From Aquificaceae bacterium (GTDB lineage Bacteria > Aquificota > Aquificia > Aquificales > Aquificaceae): DNA of 16,999 nucleotides. The notes under the pieces were generated by a model. It was not told the origin of the DNA. It saw only the letters and a list, made by a program, of their open reading frames with translations, and did no database searches. Every line of letters begins with the position of its first letter. Within the stretch, counting starts at the first letter, position 1. Of this stretch, positions 1 through 6,610 are shown one piece after another. The stretch lies in contig WFYH01000011.1 in the NCBI GenBank assembly GCA_015490215.1, forward strand, positions 1 through 16,999, given 5' to 3'. The translations under genes and the position numbers were made by a program.

Positions 1-2
1 AG

Positions 3-530
3 AAGGCTATGGAGGTTGTGGAAAAGATATTCAAATTGAGTGAGGACTTTTCTTTTGATACTTACCCTCATTGGGGCAGGAGTTGGGACAGGGTGGTTGT
101 CCTATCCGCTGATCTGCTTCTTTCGGTGCCCTCTTATCTCTCCGAGGAGAAACTGTTTCTCTATCTGATGAGGGCTTACGGTTGTGCAAGGGAAAAGCTC
201 ATAATCCAGACGCTCTTTACGGATCACCCGATTTTCAAAGCTGTAGAGGAGGGAAGTTTTGAAGATTTCCTTAGGGAAGAGCTCTCCCGCAGGGAAAAGG
301 AAGGCTTGCCACCCTTTTGGCGCTATGTTTTGGTTGAGTCAAGGAGTGAGAAGCCCGTCCCCTACATACGCAAAGGGGTTTCTCCTTTCGTAAGGGTTTT
401 CCAAAACATGGAGAAGGGACTGATCGAGATCCTGATAAAGTTCCGTGGAGAGGAGACCTTAAAAAAGCTCAAGGAAATCCTTAAGAGGTTTCGGAGGGAC
501 ATTGTCAGCGTAGCTGTAGATCCCTTTTAG
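3..530 (+). CDS. priA: Primosomal protein N' (replication restart helicase PriA), C-terminal part
   Basis: The frame is open back to the window edge, so this is the 3' end of a longer gene; the first ATG inside it (position 9) is internal. PriA is a superfamily 2 DNA helicase that reloads the replisome at stalled forks. Recognisable here is the end of the second helicase lobe and the C-terminal domain: 'IIQTLFTDHPIFKAV' matches the family's 'iQTynPdHp' strand, followed by 'EELSRREKEGLPPF', the typical 'ReelgyPPF' block, and an ending '...SVAVDPF' like the usual 'DVDP' terminus. The Walker motifs and the zinc-binding cysteines lie upstream and are not visible. The stop codon overlaps the end of the convergent membrane-protein gene by 4 bases. 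The family call rests on these C-terminal blocks only, and I consider it fairly secure. Confidence 0.82.
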   Translation, partial: KAMEVVEKIFKLSEDFSFDTYPHWGRSWDRVVVLSADLLLSVPSYLSEEKLFLYLMRAYGCAREKLIIQTLFTDHPIFKAVEEGSFEDFLREELSRREKEGLPPFWRYVLVESRSEKPVPYIRKGVSPFVRVFQNMEKGLIEILIKFRGEETLKKLKEILKRFRRDIVSVAVDPF

Positions 531-1666
531 CCCCGAAAGAACCTCAGGGTTAGCTTTGCGCTGTGAAAGACAAAGTAAAGGAGACCTCCCGTATATATAA
601 GCCCGAAAGCCCAGTGCAGAAAGGGCTTAGAAGCTTCGGAAAGAACTCCTCCGAGGAGCCCGACGAGGGTAACGAGCAGAGTGTTTTCAAGGATCCTCTT
701 GTCAAATAGCTCCTTCAGGGAAGGAACCTTCTCAGAGCCTATCTTGGTGGCATAGAGCTTCCACCAAACGAGCAGGGGAACTATGTGATATACCGCCCCC
801 GCAACGAGGAAGAAGAAAAAGCCGAAGATAAGGCCGTTGGCGTGAAGCGACACAAGGTCAAAGCTCTTCCTACCGGCCGACATTACACCGACGGTGAGGG
901 AAAAGATTAAGACAAAGAGGGCAAGAACGAAAGCTTGAACGGAGGGGTCCAAACCCTTCACCGCACCGCCTTCGGCGGAGAGGGTCTTGAATATGACAAA
1001 GCAGGCTATAAGGGCGGATGCAAGTATGAACATACCGCTCACGTAGATGTGTTCAAAGCTCATAAGTCTCCAAGCCATGAGAAAGTCCACGGTTACGAGG
1101 GTGTGAAAGGTAAGGTGCATCCAAAGATGCTTTGCAAAGGCAAGTTGCCTGAGCTGAAGCATGGGGACGAGTATGTAAAGAGCACCGAAGACCACCGTCA
1201 GGAGGAAGCCCACCGCCGTTGTGTGGAAAATCAAAAAGGGGTTCATTCCCCTGAAGTTCATAAAGGCGGAGATAACGTAGAAAGCGCTCCCCACCAAGAA
1301 AAAGACTTCCGTCCCCGAGGGGACCTTTCTCGTGTTCAGGAGGATAAAGAGAGCAAACACCACGGAGGCTCCCAGCAAAAGCTCTTTGTATCTGAATCCC
1401 GATGCGTAAGCGCCGAAGGAAAGGAGCATAACCGAGAAGTAGATCCAAGTAAGAGGAGAAAACCTCGGGGTAGCCTTTTGAACCGTGGGGTATATCTGAA
1501 AAAGGGCACCGCACACCACAAGGGGAACCGCAAAAAGAATAGCGGTTCTTACGTGATCTCCCAATCCGAAGGTCCACTGAAAGGCGGAAAAAGCTAAAAG
1601 GAAAAGCCCCGAAACTATTGAAACAAGCGTGGAGCCGAGCAGAACATTTGTTTGAGGTGCTTGCAT
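527..1666 (-). CDS. 12-helix membrane protein resembling heme-copper oxidase subunit I / NnrS
   Basis: A very hydrophobic 379-residue protein with about 12 predicted membrane segments and almost no soluble domain. Several histidines sit inside helices: 'FHTTAVGFLLTVVFGALY', 'AKHLWMHLTFHTLV' and 'SLHANGLIFGFFFFLVAGAV' followed by 'YHIVP'. The HxxxG-like spacing and the 12-helix layout recall stand-alone heme-copper oxidase subunit I relatives and NnrS-type proteins, which bind heme; I cannot assign a substrate. The copper-site His-His pair of true terminal oxidases is not obvious, so oxidase activity is doubtful. Start: an in-frame TTG lies one codon upstream, but ATG at 1666 is preceded on the minus strand by AGGAG at a 6-base spacing and overlaps the stop of the upstream gene (TGATG), indicating translational coupling. 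The DUF2249 neighbour is often seen near nitrogen-oxide and respiratory genes, which makes a role in NO or oxygen metabolism possible (inference). Confidence 0.7.
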   Translation of the reverse strand: MQAPQTNVLLGSTLVSIVSGLFLLAFSAFQWTFGLGDHVRTAILFAVPLVVCGALFQIYPTVQKATPRFSPLTWIYFSVMLLSFGAYASGFRYKELLLGASVVFALFILLNTRKVPSGTEVFFLVGSAFYVISAFMNFRGMNPFLIFHTTAVGFLLTVVFGALYILVPMLQLRQLAFAKHLWMHLTFHTLVTVDFLMAWRLMSFEHIYVSGMFILASALIACFVIFKTLSAEGGAVKGLDPSVQAFVLALFVLIFSLTVGVMSAGRKSFDLVSLHANGLIFGFFFFLVAGAVYHIVPLLVWWKLYATKIGSEKVPSLKELFDKRILENTLLVTLVGLLGGVLSEASKPFLHWAFGLIYTGGLLYFVFHSAKLTLRFFRG

Positions 1667-2139
1667 CAACCGCTCCTGCGGGCTAAAGCCCTTAGCTCCT
1701 CAAGGAGGGCTTTGAACTTTTCGTCGTCAAGTCTCTTTATCTTCTTAGCTTGTTTGAGGGACACGGTATAGGGCAGAAACTTCCGCAAAAGGGGGTTTTT
1801 GAGAGGAGTAAAGCCGTATTTTATGAGTATGTCCAGAGCCTGCGGATAACGGTCTATCAGCTTTCCCACGTTGGTATCCTCGTTTATCTCAAAGTCTTCC
1901 TCCTTTGTCTCTGAAGGAATTTCAACGGTTCCCGCTTTCCATATGCGCAGGAGGTATTCTCCTTCTTTCTCCTTAAGTTCATATTCAAATCCGAGTTCCC
2001 TGAGCCTTGGCAAAAGATGGGTAAAGGGTCTTGATCCTAACACCTCAAGGACCTCGCCTTCCTTCAAATCCTCAAGAGCCTTTATCACCTTGACCATTGG
2101 CTGAGGGGGTTCAAGGTCCCTGACGTCCAAAAAGGGCAT
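1666..2139 (-). CDS. DUF2249 + DUF1858 two-domain protein
   Basis: A soluble 157-residue protein. Residues 1-70 begin 'LDVRDLEPPQPMVKVIKAL' and continue 'GEVLEVLGSRPFTHLLPRL', the hallmark of DUF2249 (a SirA/TusA-like fold). Residues about 85-150 ('INEDTNVGKLIDRYPQAL' ... 'LIKYGF' ... 'SLKQAKKIKRLD') fit DUF1858, the small helical domain related to the N-terminus of ScdA. The cysteine that usually follows 'GF' in DUF1858 is absent here (TPLKNP instead), so metal or thiol chemistry at that point is unlikely. ATG at 2139 has GGAGG (2146-2150 on the plus strand) 6 bases upstream. It is the first gene of a two-gene minus-strand unit with the 12-helix membrane protein, so the two probably act together. 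Function is not established for either domain. Confidence 0.75.
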   Translation of the reverse strand: MPFLDVRDLEPPQPMVKVIKALEDLKEGEVLEVLGSRPFTHLLPRLRELGFEYELKEKEGEYLLRIWKAGTVEIPSETKEEDFEINEDTNVGKLIDRYPQALDILIKYGFTPLKNPLLRKFLPYTVSLKQAKKIKRLDDEKFKALLEELRALARRSG

Positions 2140-2167
2140 GGCAGTCCTCCGCTCTTAAAAGGATTGT

Positions 2168-2173
2168 AGTATA
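2168..2173 (-). promoter_or_regulatory. -10 box of the DUF2249 / membrane-protein unit
   Basis: Read on the minus strand this is TATACT, 28 bases before the GGAGG-led ATG at 2139, giving an expected leader of about 20 bases. I find no convincing -35 box; the region 17 bases upstream falls inside the tRNA gene. It shares four bases with the plus-strand TATAAT of the tRNA promoter. Confidence 0.45.
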
Positions 2174-2175
2174 AT
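2170..2175 (+). promoter_or_regulatory. -10 box of the tRNA-Thr gene
   Basis: A perfect TATAAT placed 15 bases before the first base of the tRNA, so transcription should start about 8 bases upstream of the mature 5' end. No good -35 hexamer is visible 16-18 bases upstream. Confidence 0.55.
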
Positions 2176-2190
2176 TTAACGGAGATAGTA

Positions 2191-2263
2191 GCCCAGGTAG
2201 CTCAGTCGGTAGAGCGCACCCTTGGTAAGGGTGAGGTCGCCGGTTCAAGTCCGGTCCTGGGCT
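2191..2263 (+). tRNA. tRNA-Thr (anticodon GGT)
   Basis: The full cloverleaf can be folded by hand. The acceptor stem is GCCCAGG with CCTGGGC (2191-2197 / 2256-2262). The D stem is GCTC/GAGC (2200-2203 / 2212-2215). The anticodon stem is CACCC/GGGTG (2217-2221 / 2229-2233) around the loop TTGGTAA, so positions 34-36 are GGT, reading Thr ACC/ACU codons. The T stem is GCCGG/CCGGT (one G-T pair) with loop TTCAAGT. The discriminator base is T2263. CCA is not encoded (the next bases are TTT), so it must be added after transcription. The T-rich run just after the gene may serve as its terminator. The gene converges on the radical SAM gene with 7 bases between them. Confidence 0.97.
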
Positions 2264-2270
2264 TTTATCT

Positions 2271-3215
2271 TCAACGGTTAAGGGCTTTTCGGTTGCTTCC
2301 CTGAAAGGATCCCCTCTTTGTCAGCTCTTCCTTTACCGCCTCCAAAACCTTGTTTTTCATCTTGGGAGAGCAGTAGTCGGGCGCTATCAGAAGACTTTCG
2401 TCCACCTCCCCCGTAACCCTGTGGATCACCACGTTCTGCGGAAGTATCTCTATAACGTCCGCACACAGGGAAACGTATTCCTCAAGGGTAAGGATTTTAA
2501 ACTCACCCCTTTCATACTGCTTAGCCATTACGGTTCCTTTTATAACGTGGAGGGGGTGTATCTTAACACCGTCGATGGGAAGCGATGCCAAAAGCTTGGC
2601 GGTTTCTATAACGTCCTCCCTCGTTTCGTGGGGCAGACCCACAATTATGTGGGCACACACCTTAAGGGGACGCATTTTAGTCCTCAAAACCGCATCAACG
2701 AAATCGGAAACCCCGTGCGCTCTGTTTATCCTCTTTAGGGTTTCAAAGTTCGCGCTCTGGAGCCCGAACTCAACCCAGACCTCGTAGCCCTTCTCCGCAT
2801 AGTCGCTCAGGAGATCCAAAACCTCTTCGGGGGCACAATCGGGTCTCGTCCCCACATCTATGCCTACCACATCTTCAAACTCAATAGCCGTATCGTAAGC
2901 CTTTTTTAGGGTTTCCAAATCCCCGTATGTATTCGTGTAGGACTGGAAGTATACGAAAAAGTAAATATCCTCACCGTATTTTTTCCTCGCCCTTTCCATC
3001 CCTTGACGTATCTGATCCCTGAGGGGAACCGTTGCAGACAGCAGGGAGGGTTTGGAACCATCGTAGCAAAAAGTGCAGCCTCCTCTCGCCTTTGTGCCGT
3101 CCCTGTTGGGACACGTAAAAGGTAGAGCCACCGTTATCTTCTGGACCCGCCTGCCGTATCTCTTCAAAAAGTAATCCTTAAGCGACAGGAAAGGAACTAC
3201 GCTCAGAGCACTCAT
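2271..3215 (-). CDS. Radical SAM protein of the YhcC/YtqA (TIGR01212) family
   Basis: A 314-residue protein from the ATG at 3215. Near the N-terminus 'FTCPNRDGTKARGGCTFCY' carries C35, C47 and C50, the C-x11-C-x2-C cluster-binding arrangement typical of the YhcC family and shared in style with Elp3, rather than the common CxxxCxxC. The radical SAM barrel follows, with 'VGIDVGTRPDC', 'VEFGLQSAN' and 'HIIVGLPHET' as expected for the family. These proteins cleave S-adenosylmethionine with a 4Fe-4S cluster; their substrate is not settled, though RNA modification has been suggested. An upstream ATG at 3278 would add 21 residues but would run into the divergent gene at 3259, and the family starts close to the chosen Met. 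No Shine-Dalgarno precedes 3215; a TATATT box ends 9 bases before it. Confidence 0.85.
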   Translation of the reverse strand: MSALSVVPFLSLKDYFLKRYGRRVQKITVALPFTCPNRDGTKARGGCTFCYDGSKPSLLSATVPLRDQIRQGMERARKKYGEDIYFFVYFQSYTNTYGDLETLKKAYDTAIEFEDVVGIDVGTRPDCAPEEVLDLLSDYAEKGYEVWVEFGLQSANFETLKRINRAHGVSDFVDAVLRTKMRPLKVCAHIIVGLPHETREDVIETAKLLASLPIDGVKIHPLHVIKGTVMAKQYERGEFKILTLEEYVSLCADVIEILPQNVVIHRVTGEVDESLLIAPDYCSPKMKNKVLEAVKEELTKRGSFQGSNRKALNR

Positions 3216-3224
3216 CGTATACAA

Positions 3225-3230
3225 AATATA
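3225..3230 (-). promoter_or_regulatory. -10 box of the YhcC-type gene, near-leaderless spacing
   Basis: The minus-strand hexamer TATATT is separated from the ATG at 3215 by 9 bases. Transcription starting about 7 bases after the box would leave a leader of 0-3 bases, consistent with the lack of a Shine-Dalgarno. Confidence 0.4.
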
Positions 3231-3258
3231 GGAGCAAAAGGTTGCCTGAGGGGGAAGA

Positions 3259-3807
3259 GTGGCTAAAATAAAATCCACGATGAAAAGGGTGGGCAGGGTT
3301 TTTATCCTCTTGGTTCTGGCAGTCAGCTATACCTTCTCGGTTCCGCCAGATGTGGAGATACCCTTCCTGAAGCTTTCCTTTTTGAACCTTAAAGAAGACT
3401 TAGAGGAAGCAAAGGAGGAGGGGAAGTTTCTGTTTTTGATGTTCCACCAAGAAGCCTGCCCCTTCTGTGACAAGATGTATAGGGTCACCTTTCAGGATCC
3501 CAAGGTGAAGGAGTATTTCACACAGCACTTTTACATGGTTCTCATAGACATAAAGGGTGCCAACCCTGTGGTTGACTTTGACGGAAAAGAGATGACCGAA
3601 AAGGAGTTCGCCCACAAGCACAGGGTGAGGGCGACCCCTGTCTTTCTCTTTGTAGATCATCAAGGAAAGAAGATCCTCAAACTTGTGGGATACATACCGC
3701 CCCAAGACTGGCTCTTGGTTGGAAGGTATATTGTTGAAGGGCACTATAAGAACAAGAAGTTCTTCCGATTTTTAAGGGAGGAGCGCAGGAAACTCAGAAG
3801 CGGATGA
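3259..3807 (+). CDS. Periplasmic thioredoxin-fold protein (SoxW-like, CPFC)
   Basis: A 182-residue exported thioredoxin-fold protein. Residues 9-27 form a signal peptide (basic start, hydrophobic 'VFILLVLAVSYTFS'). The redox site is 'HQEACPFCDKM' with C67 and C70, and 'RATPVF' gives the cis-proline P127 that faces it. The sequence between ('TFQDPKVKEYF', 'FYMVLIDIKGANPV') matches the SoxW / thioredoxin_2 group, which reduces or oxidises disulfides outside the cytoplasm and in sulfur oxidisers is linked to Sox enzymes. The start is GTG 3259, supported by the purine-rich GAGGGGGA 3-4 bases upstream; ATG at 3280 would still leave a signal peptide but has no Shine-Dalgarno. The stop overlaps the TolC-like gene (ATGA), so it heads a three-gene operon and may keep the exported partners in the right disulfide state (inference). 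Confidence 0.8.
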   Translation: MAKIKSTMKRVGRVFILLVLAVSYTFSVPPDVEIPFLKLSFLNLKEDLEEAKEEGKFLFLMFHQEACPFCDKMYRVTFQDPKVKEYFTQHFYMVLIDIKGANPVVDFDGKEMTEKEFAHKHRVRATPVFLFVDHQGKKILKLVGYIPPQDWLLVGRYIVEGHYKNKKFFRFLREERRKLRSG

Positions 3808-5060
3808 GGGTAGCCACCTTCCTTTTAATTCTGGTAACCCTTTCCTTTTCCCAAGAAGTCCTAAAGGTTGACATATTTAAAGCTGTAGAGATTGCCTTTG
3901 AAAAGAACAGGGAGATAAAAAGGATAGAAAGGGAGATAGCTTCTCTTGAGGACTTCTACAGGGCGCAAAAGTGGGATAGGTTCGCACCAAAGGTTGATCT
4001 GTTCGTTGACAAAGACGGCTTTACCCTTTTCGGGGAAATCCTGCTCCTTGACTTTGGGAACCGCCTTGCACGTATAAGATCTGCAAAGATAAACGTTGAG
4101 ATAAAAAAACAGCTCCTTGAGGAATTCAGGAGGCAGGTAAAGATAAAGCTTGTGAAACTTTTTATGGATCTCGCTTTGGCGGAAAAGCTTGCAGAGGTCA
4201 GAAGAGAGGAAATGGCGGTAGCTTACGTGCGCTTTGACAGGGAAAGGGAAAGGTTAAACGAGGGTTTATCGGACAGAGTAAAGGTGGCGGAGTGGGAATC
4301 AACCTACAGAAGGTTCAGAGCAGACCTCATGAAGGCGCAAAGGGACTACAACAGAACCCTTTACGAAATAAAACGCTTCCTTGGTCTTGAGGTTGATGCA
4401 CCTGTGGAGGTAGTTTATAGATCCATACTTGATTTTAAAGTTCCCCAAAACGTGACCATAGACACCGAATACCTCCTCAAAAGACTCAAAAACAACTACC
4501 TTGTGAGGGTAAAATCCCTTGAGATCTCCTACCTTGAAGAGAAGGCAAAGGAAAATAGGAGGATGTTCTTTCCCGAGCTTTACGCTTACCTGAGTGTGAA
4601 AAACTACTATGAAGATATGAAGGAGAGCTTAAGTGAGGGAAATCTTGTTCTAAGGGTGCCCATCTTTGACATGGCTTCAAGGCTCAGATACCTGAGCGTC
4701 CTTCAGCTTAAGAGGGCTGTAGAGATCGAAAAGGATGACGTGGAGAGGACCCTGAAAAGGGATATACTGAGCGCTCCCTACGAGTGGGAGAGGCTCTTGG
4801 CGAAATATCAGGATGCCGTTACCTTTGACAACTGGGCACAAGAAAACCTTGACCTTTCGAGGTCCAACTACGAGCTGGAGCTTGCCTTTGACTTGGGCTA
4901 TGCCATGTCCACCAAAACGGAAGCGGAGCGCAGGGTCATGGAGGCTAAGTTTGAGATAGTCCTATTCCTCATGAGGCTATATGATTTGATAGGTGAAGAT
5001 CCCCTAAAGGTGTTCACAGAAAAGATACCCTTCTTTACTGAAAAGGTGGAGGAAATATGA
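3804..5060 (+). CDS. TolC-like outer membrane efflux protein
   Basis: A 418-residue protein with a short signal peptide ('MRVATFLLILVTLSFS', residues 1-16) followed by long charged helices and two similar halves, as in TolC/OprM channels. The start of the mature part ('VDIFKAVEIAFEKNREIKRI') is the classic family opening 'l..ai..Al..n..i...', and 'RDYNRTLYEIKRFLGL' near the middle matches the 'a...L..llG' repeat that closes the first half. These proteins trimerise into an outer-membrane barrel with a periplasmic tunnel. It begins within the stop of the thioredoxin gene (ATGA) and its own stop overlaps the adaptor gene, so the three are translated together. Sequence is weakly conserved in this family, so the exact subfamily is open. 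Confidence 0.82.
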   Translation: MRVATFLLILVTLSFSQEVLKVDIFKAVEIAFEKNREIKRIEREIASLEDFYRAQKWDRFAPKVDLFVDKDGFTLFGEILLLDFGNRLARIRSAKINVEIKKQLLEEFRRQVKIKLVKLFMDLALAEKLAEVRREEMAVAYVRFDRERERLNEGLSDRVKVAEWESTYRRFRADLMKAQRDYNRTLYEIKRFLGLEVDAPVEVVYRSILDFKVPQNVTIDTEYLLKRLKNNYLVRVKSLEISYLEEKAKENRRMFFPELYAYLSVKNYYEDMKESLSEGNLVLRVPIFDMASRLRYLSVLQLKRAVEIEKDDVERTLKRDILSAPYEWERLLAKYQDAVTFDNWAQENLDLSRSNYELELAFDLGYAMSTKTEAERRVMEAKFEIVLFLMRLYDLIGEDPLKVFTEKIPFFTEKVEEI

Positions 5061-5557
5061 TGGTCAAAGTGTTCTTGCTTTTACTCCTTTGCCTTCCTCT
5101 TGCCTTCTCTCAGGAGGTGAAGGTTTATGCCATTGTTAAAGGGAAGGTAGTTAAGGTTTTCGTCAAGGAAGGACAGAAAGTAGAAAAAGGACAGCCCCTT
5201 ATAAAAATTGATACCTCCATATACGAAGCCCGAAAGAAGAGCTTTTTAGGAGAGCTTGAAGAGGTAAAGGCTCGCCTTTGGAAAGTTGATAGGGACTACG
5301 GTAGACTCAGGGAGCTTTTTGAAAGAGACCTTCTTGCAGAGACGAGGCTTGAAAGCAAAAAGGTAGAATACGACTCCCTCAAAGCCCGCATAAAGCAGAT
5401 AGAAGGAAAAATAGAAGAGGTTGAAACCCTCATAAACTACACCAATATCAACGCTCCCGTATCCGGGAAAATTCTAAAAATCCTCACCCCCGAAGGTAGC
5501 TACGTGAACGGCGAACTTATACCCCAAGCGGTGGTGGTGATTGAAAAGGAACTGTAG
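5057..5557 (+). CDS. Small HlyD/RND-type periplasmic adaptor protein
   Basis: A 166-residue exported protein built like a minimal membrane-fusion (adaptor) protein. Residues 2-19 are a signal peptide; 22-53 are the first half of a biotinyl-lipoyl domain ('VYAIVKGKVVKVFVKEGQKV' with 'GQPLIKID'); about 55-127 form a helical hairpin; 'NINAPVSGKILKILTPEGSYV' is the returning half-lipoyl strand. The chain then stops. Ordinary adaptors are about 300-450 residues because they add a beta-barrel and a membrane-proximal domain, both missing here. Two adjacent ATGs (5057, 5060) are possible; GGAGG at 5048-5052 sits 7 bases from the second, which is slightly better. It overlaps the end of the TolC-like gene and ends the operon. 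No ABC, RND or MFS pump follows, so its inner-membrane partner must be elsewhere or not exist. Confidence 0.8.
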   Translation: MMVKVFLLLLLCLPLAFSQEVKVYAIVKGKVVKVFVKEGQKVEKGQPLIKIDTSIYEARKKSFLGELEEVKARLWKVDRDYGRLRELFERDLLAETRLESKKVEYDSLKARIKQIEGKIEEVETLINYTNINAPVSGKILKILTPEGSYVNGELIPQAVVVIEKEL

Positions 5558-5626
5558 GGACTGTCCACAAGAGGCGCCTTTAGGAAAATTCCGTCTAAGG
5601 TGTTTTGGGGTAAGGTACTTCAAACT

Positions 5627-5654
5627 TTGTCAGAAAAAAAGAACGGTATATTAT
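5627..5654 (+). promoter_or_regulatory. Promoter of fur
   Basis: TTGTCA (5627-5632) and TATTAT (5649-5654) are 16 bases apart; an alternative -10 is TATATT at 5647-5652. The predicted start of transcription falls at about 5661, on or next to the ATG at 5662, so the mRNA may have no leader. There is no Shine-Dalgarno in front of either candidate start. Confidence 0.45.
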
Positions 5655-5661
5655 GGTATTT

Positions 5662-6111
5662 ATGCGAGTAGACCTTGAGGAAATAAAGAGGGAGTTTGCC
5701 AAGTTTTTAAAGAGAAAGAACATGAAGGTAACCCAGAGCAGGCTTAAACTCATAGATCTCATTGCGGAATACGGTAAGCACTTTGAGGTAGAGGATCTGG
5801 TTAACTGGATAGCCACAAGGGCGGATAAAAACGTTTCAAGATCAACCATATACAGAACCATAAAACTCCTTCAGGAGTTTGGAGTCATAAAGGAGGTTAT
5901 AAAGCTGAATAACAGGACCATATATGAATTCGTTGCCGGCAAAGCTCACCACGATCACCTCGTCTGCACCGAGTGCGGGAAGATAATAGAGTTCGTCAAC
6001 GAGGATATAGAAAAGCTTCAGGACGAAGTGTGCGCGGACTACGACTTTTTGCCGAGCCACCATAGACTTGAGATCTTCGGCATCTGTTCCGAGTGCAAGG
6101 CTAAAGGTTAA
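5662..6111 (+). CDS. fur: Fur-family metal-dependent transcriptional regulator
   Basis: A 149-residue Fur-family repressor. Residues 1-80 are the winged-helix DNA-binding domain ('MKVTQSRLKLIDLI', then 'SRSTIYRTIKLLQEFGVI' as the recognition region). Residues 85-149 form the metal-binding dimer domain: 'AHHDHLVCTEC' (H96, H97, H99, C102, C105) supplies the regulatory and structural sites, H133/H134 add ligands, and 'CSEC' (C142, C145) completes the second CxxC pair. This full set is typical of Fur/PerR/Zur; which metal it senses cannot be settled by eye, but Fur is the simplest reading and a Fur-box-like operator occurs at leuA in this window. An ATG three codons upstream (5653) would lie inside the apparent -10 box, so I prefer 5662. 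The macro-domain gene follows after 4 bases, presumably in one transcript. Confidence 0.88.
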   Translation: MRVDLEEIKREFAKFLKRKNMKVTQSRLKLIDLIAEYGKHFEVEDLVNWIATRADKNVSRSTIYRTIKLLQEFGVIKEVIKLNNRTIYEFVAGKAHHDHLVCTECGKIIEFVNEDIEKLQDEVCADYDFLPSHHRLEIFGICSECKAKG

Positions 6112-6115
6112 AGCT

Positions 6116-6610
6116 ATGGAGATTGAAATAAAGCAGGGAAGCTTACTTGAGGTAGACGCTCAGGTAATAGTTAACCCGGCTAACAGCTACGGTTACATGG
6201 GCGGAGGTGTGGCAGGTGTCATAAAGAGGTTCGGGGGGGAAGAGATAGAAAAGGAGGCGGTCCAAAAAGCTCCCATAGACGTAGGCAAAGCTATCCTTAC
6301 CACAGCCGGAAAGCTCAAGTTCAAGGGTGTTATACACGCCCCCACCATGGAAGAGCCGGCTATGAAGACCACCGAGGAAAGGGTAAAGAAGGCTACACGT
6401 GCAGCCCTCAGCTTAGCGGACGAGCTGTGCTTTAAAAGCATAGCCTTTCCGGGGATGGGAACCGGCGTGGGAAGGGTGCCTAAATCCATCGCAGCTAAAG
6501 CCATGATTGAGGAGATAAAAACTTTCAAGCCAAAGTGTTTAGAGAAGGTTATCTTGGTTGATCTTGACGAGGAGATGGTCAAGGAGTGGCAAAAGGCGCT
6601 TGAGGATTAG
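6116..6610 (+). CDS. Macro-domain (ADP-ribose-binding) protein
   Basis: A 164-residue single-domain protein. 'VDAQVIVNPANSYGYMGGGV' with 'AGVIKRFGG' is the defining macro-domain motif for binding ADP-ribose, and 'FPGMGTGVGRVPKSIAAKAM' is the second phosphate-binding loop. The family removes or recognises ADP-ribose groups, or hydrolyses O-acetyl-ADP-ribose; the particular substrate is unknown. An open frame runs 16 codons further upstream, but that part lies within fur and does not resemble the family; ATG 6116 begins 'MEIEIKQGSLLEVDA' exactly where macro domains start. It follows the fur stop by 4 bases. Its last 72 bases overlap the end of the glycosyltransferase gene on the opposite strand. 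Confidence 0.9.
   Translation: MEIEIKQGSLLEVDAQVIVNPANSYGYMGGGVAGVIKRFGGEEIEKEAVQKAPIDVGKAILTTAGKLKFKGVIHAPTMEEPAMKTTEERVKKATRAALSLADELCFKSIAFPGMGTGVGRVPKSIAAKAMIEEIKTFKPKCLEKVILVDLDEEMVKEWQKALED

Noticed and set aside
935..1597. 220-codon open frame on the plus strand antisense to the membrane protein gene
   Set aside because: It has low-complexity, His/Lys/Gly-rich composition with no recognisable motif, and it is the shadow of a hydrophobic coding region. The minus-strand gene is clearly membrane-spanning with proper start and ribosome-binding site.
5571..5580. GAGGCGCCTT palindrome after the adaptor gene as a terminator
   Set aside because: The 8-base AGGCGCCT core is perfectly self-complementary but leaves no loop, and no T run follows directly, so it does not look like a Rho-independent terminator.
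6193..6582. 129-codon open frame on the minus strand opposite the macro-domain gene
   Set aside because: The plus strand encodes an unmistakable macro domain over the same bases; the antisense translation shows no family features.
6539..6610. Frameshift or misassembly at the tail-to-tail overlap of the macro-domain and glycosyltransferase genes
   Set aside because: Both proteins keep full family domains well before the overlap and both tails read plausibly, so a 72-base convergent overlap in a compact genome is sufficient explanation.
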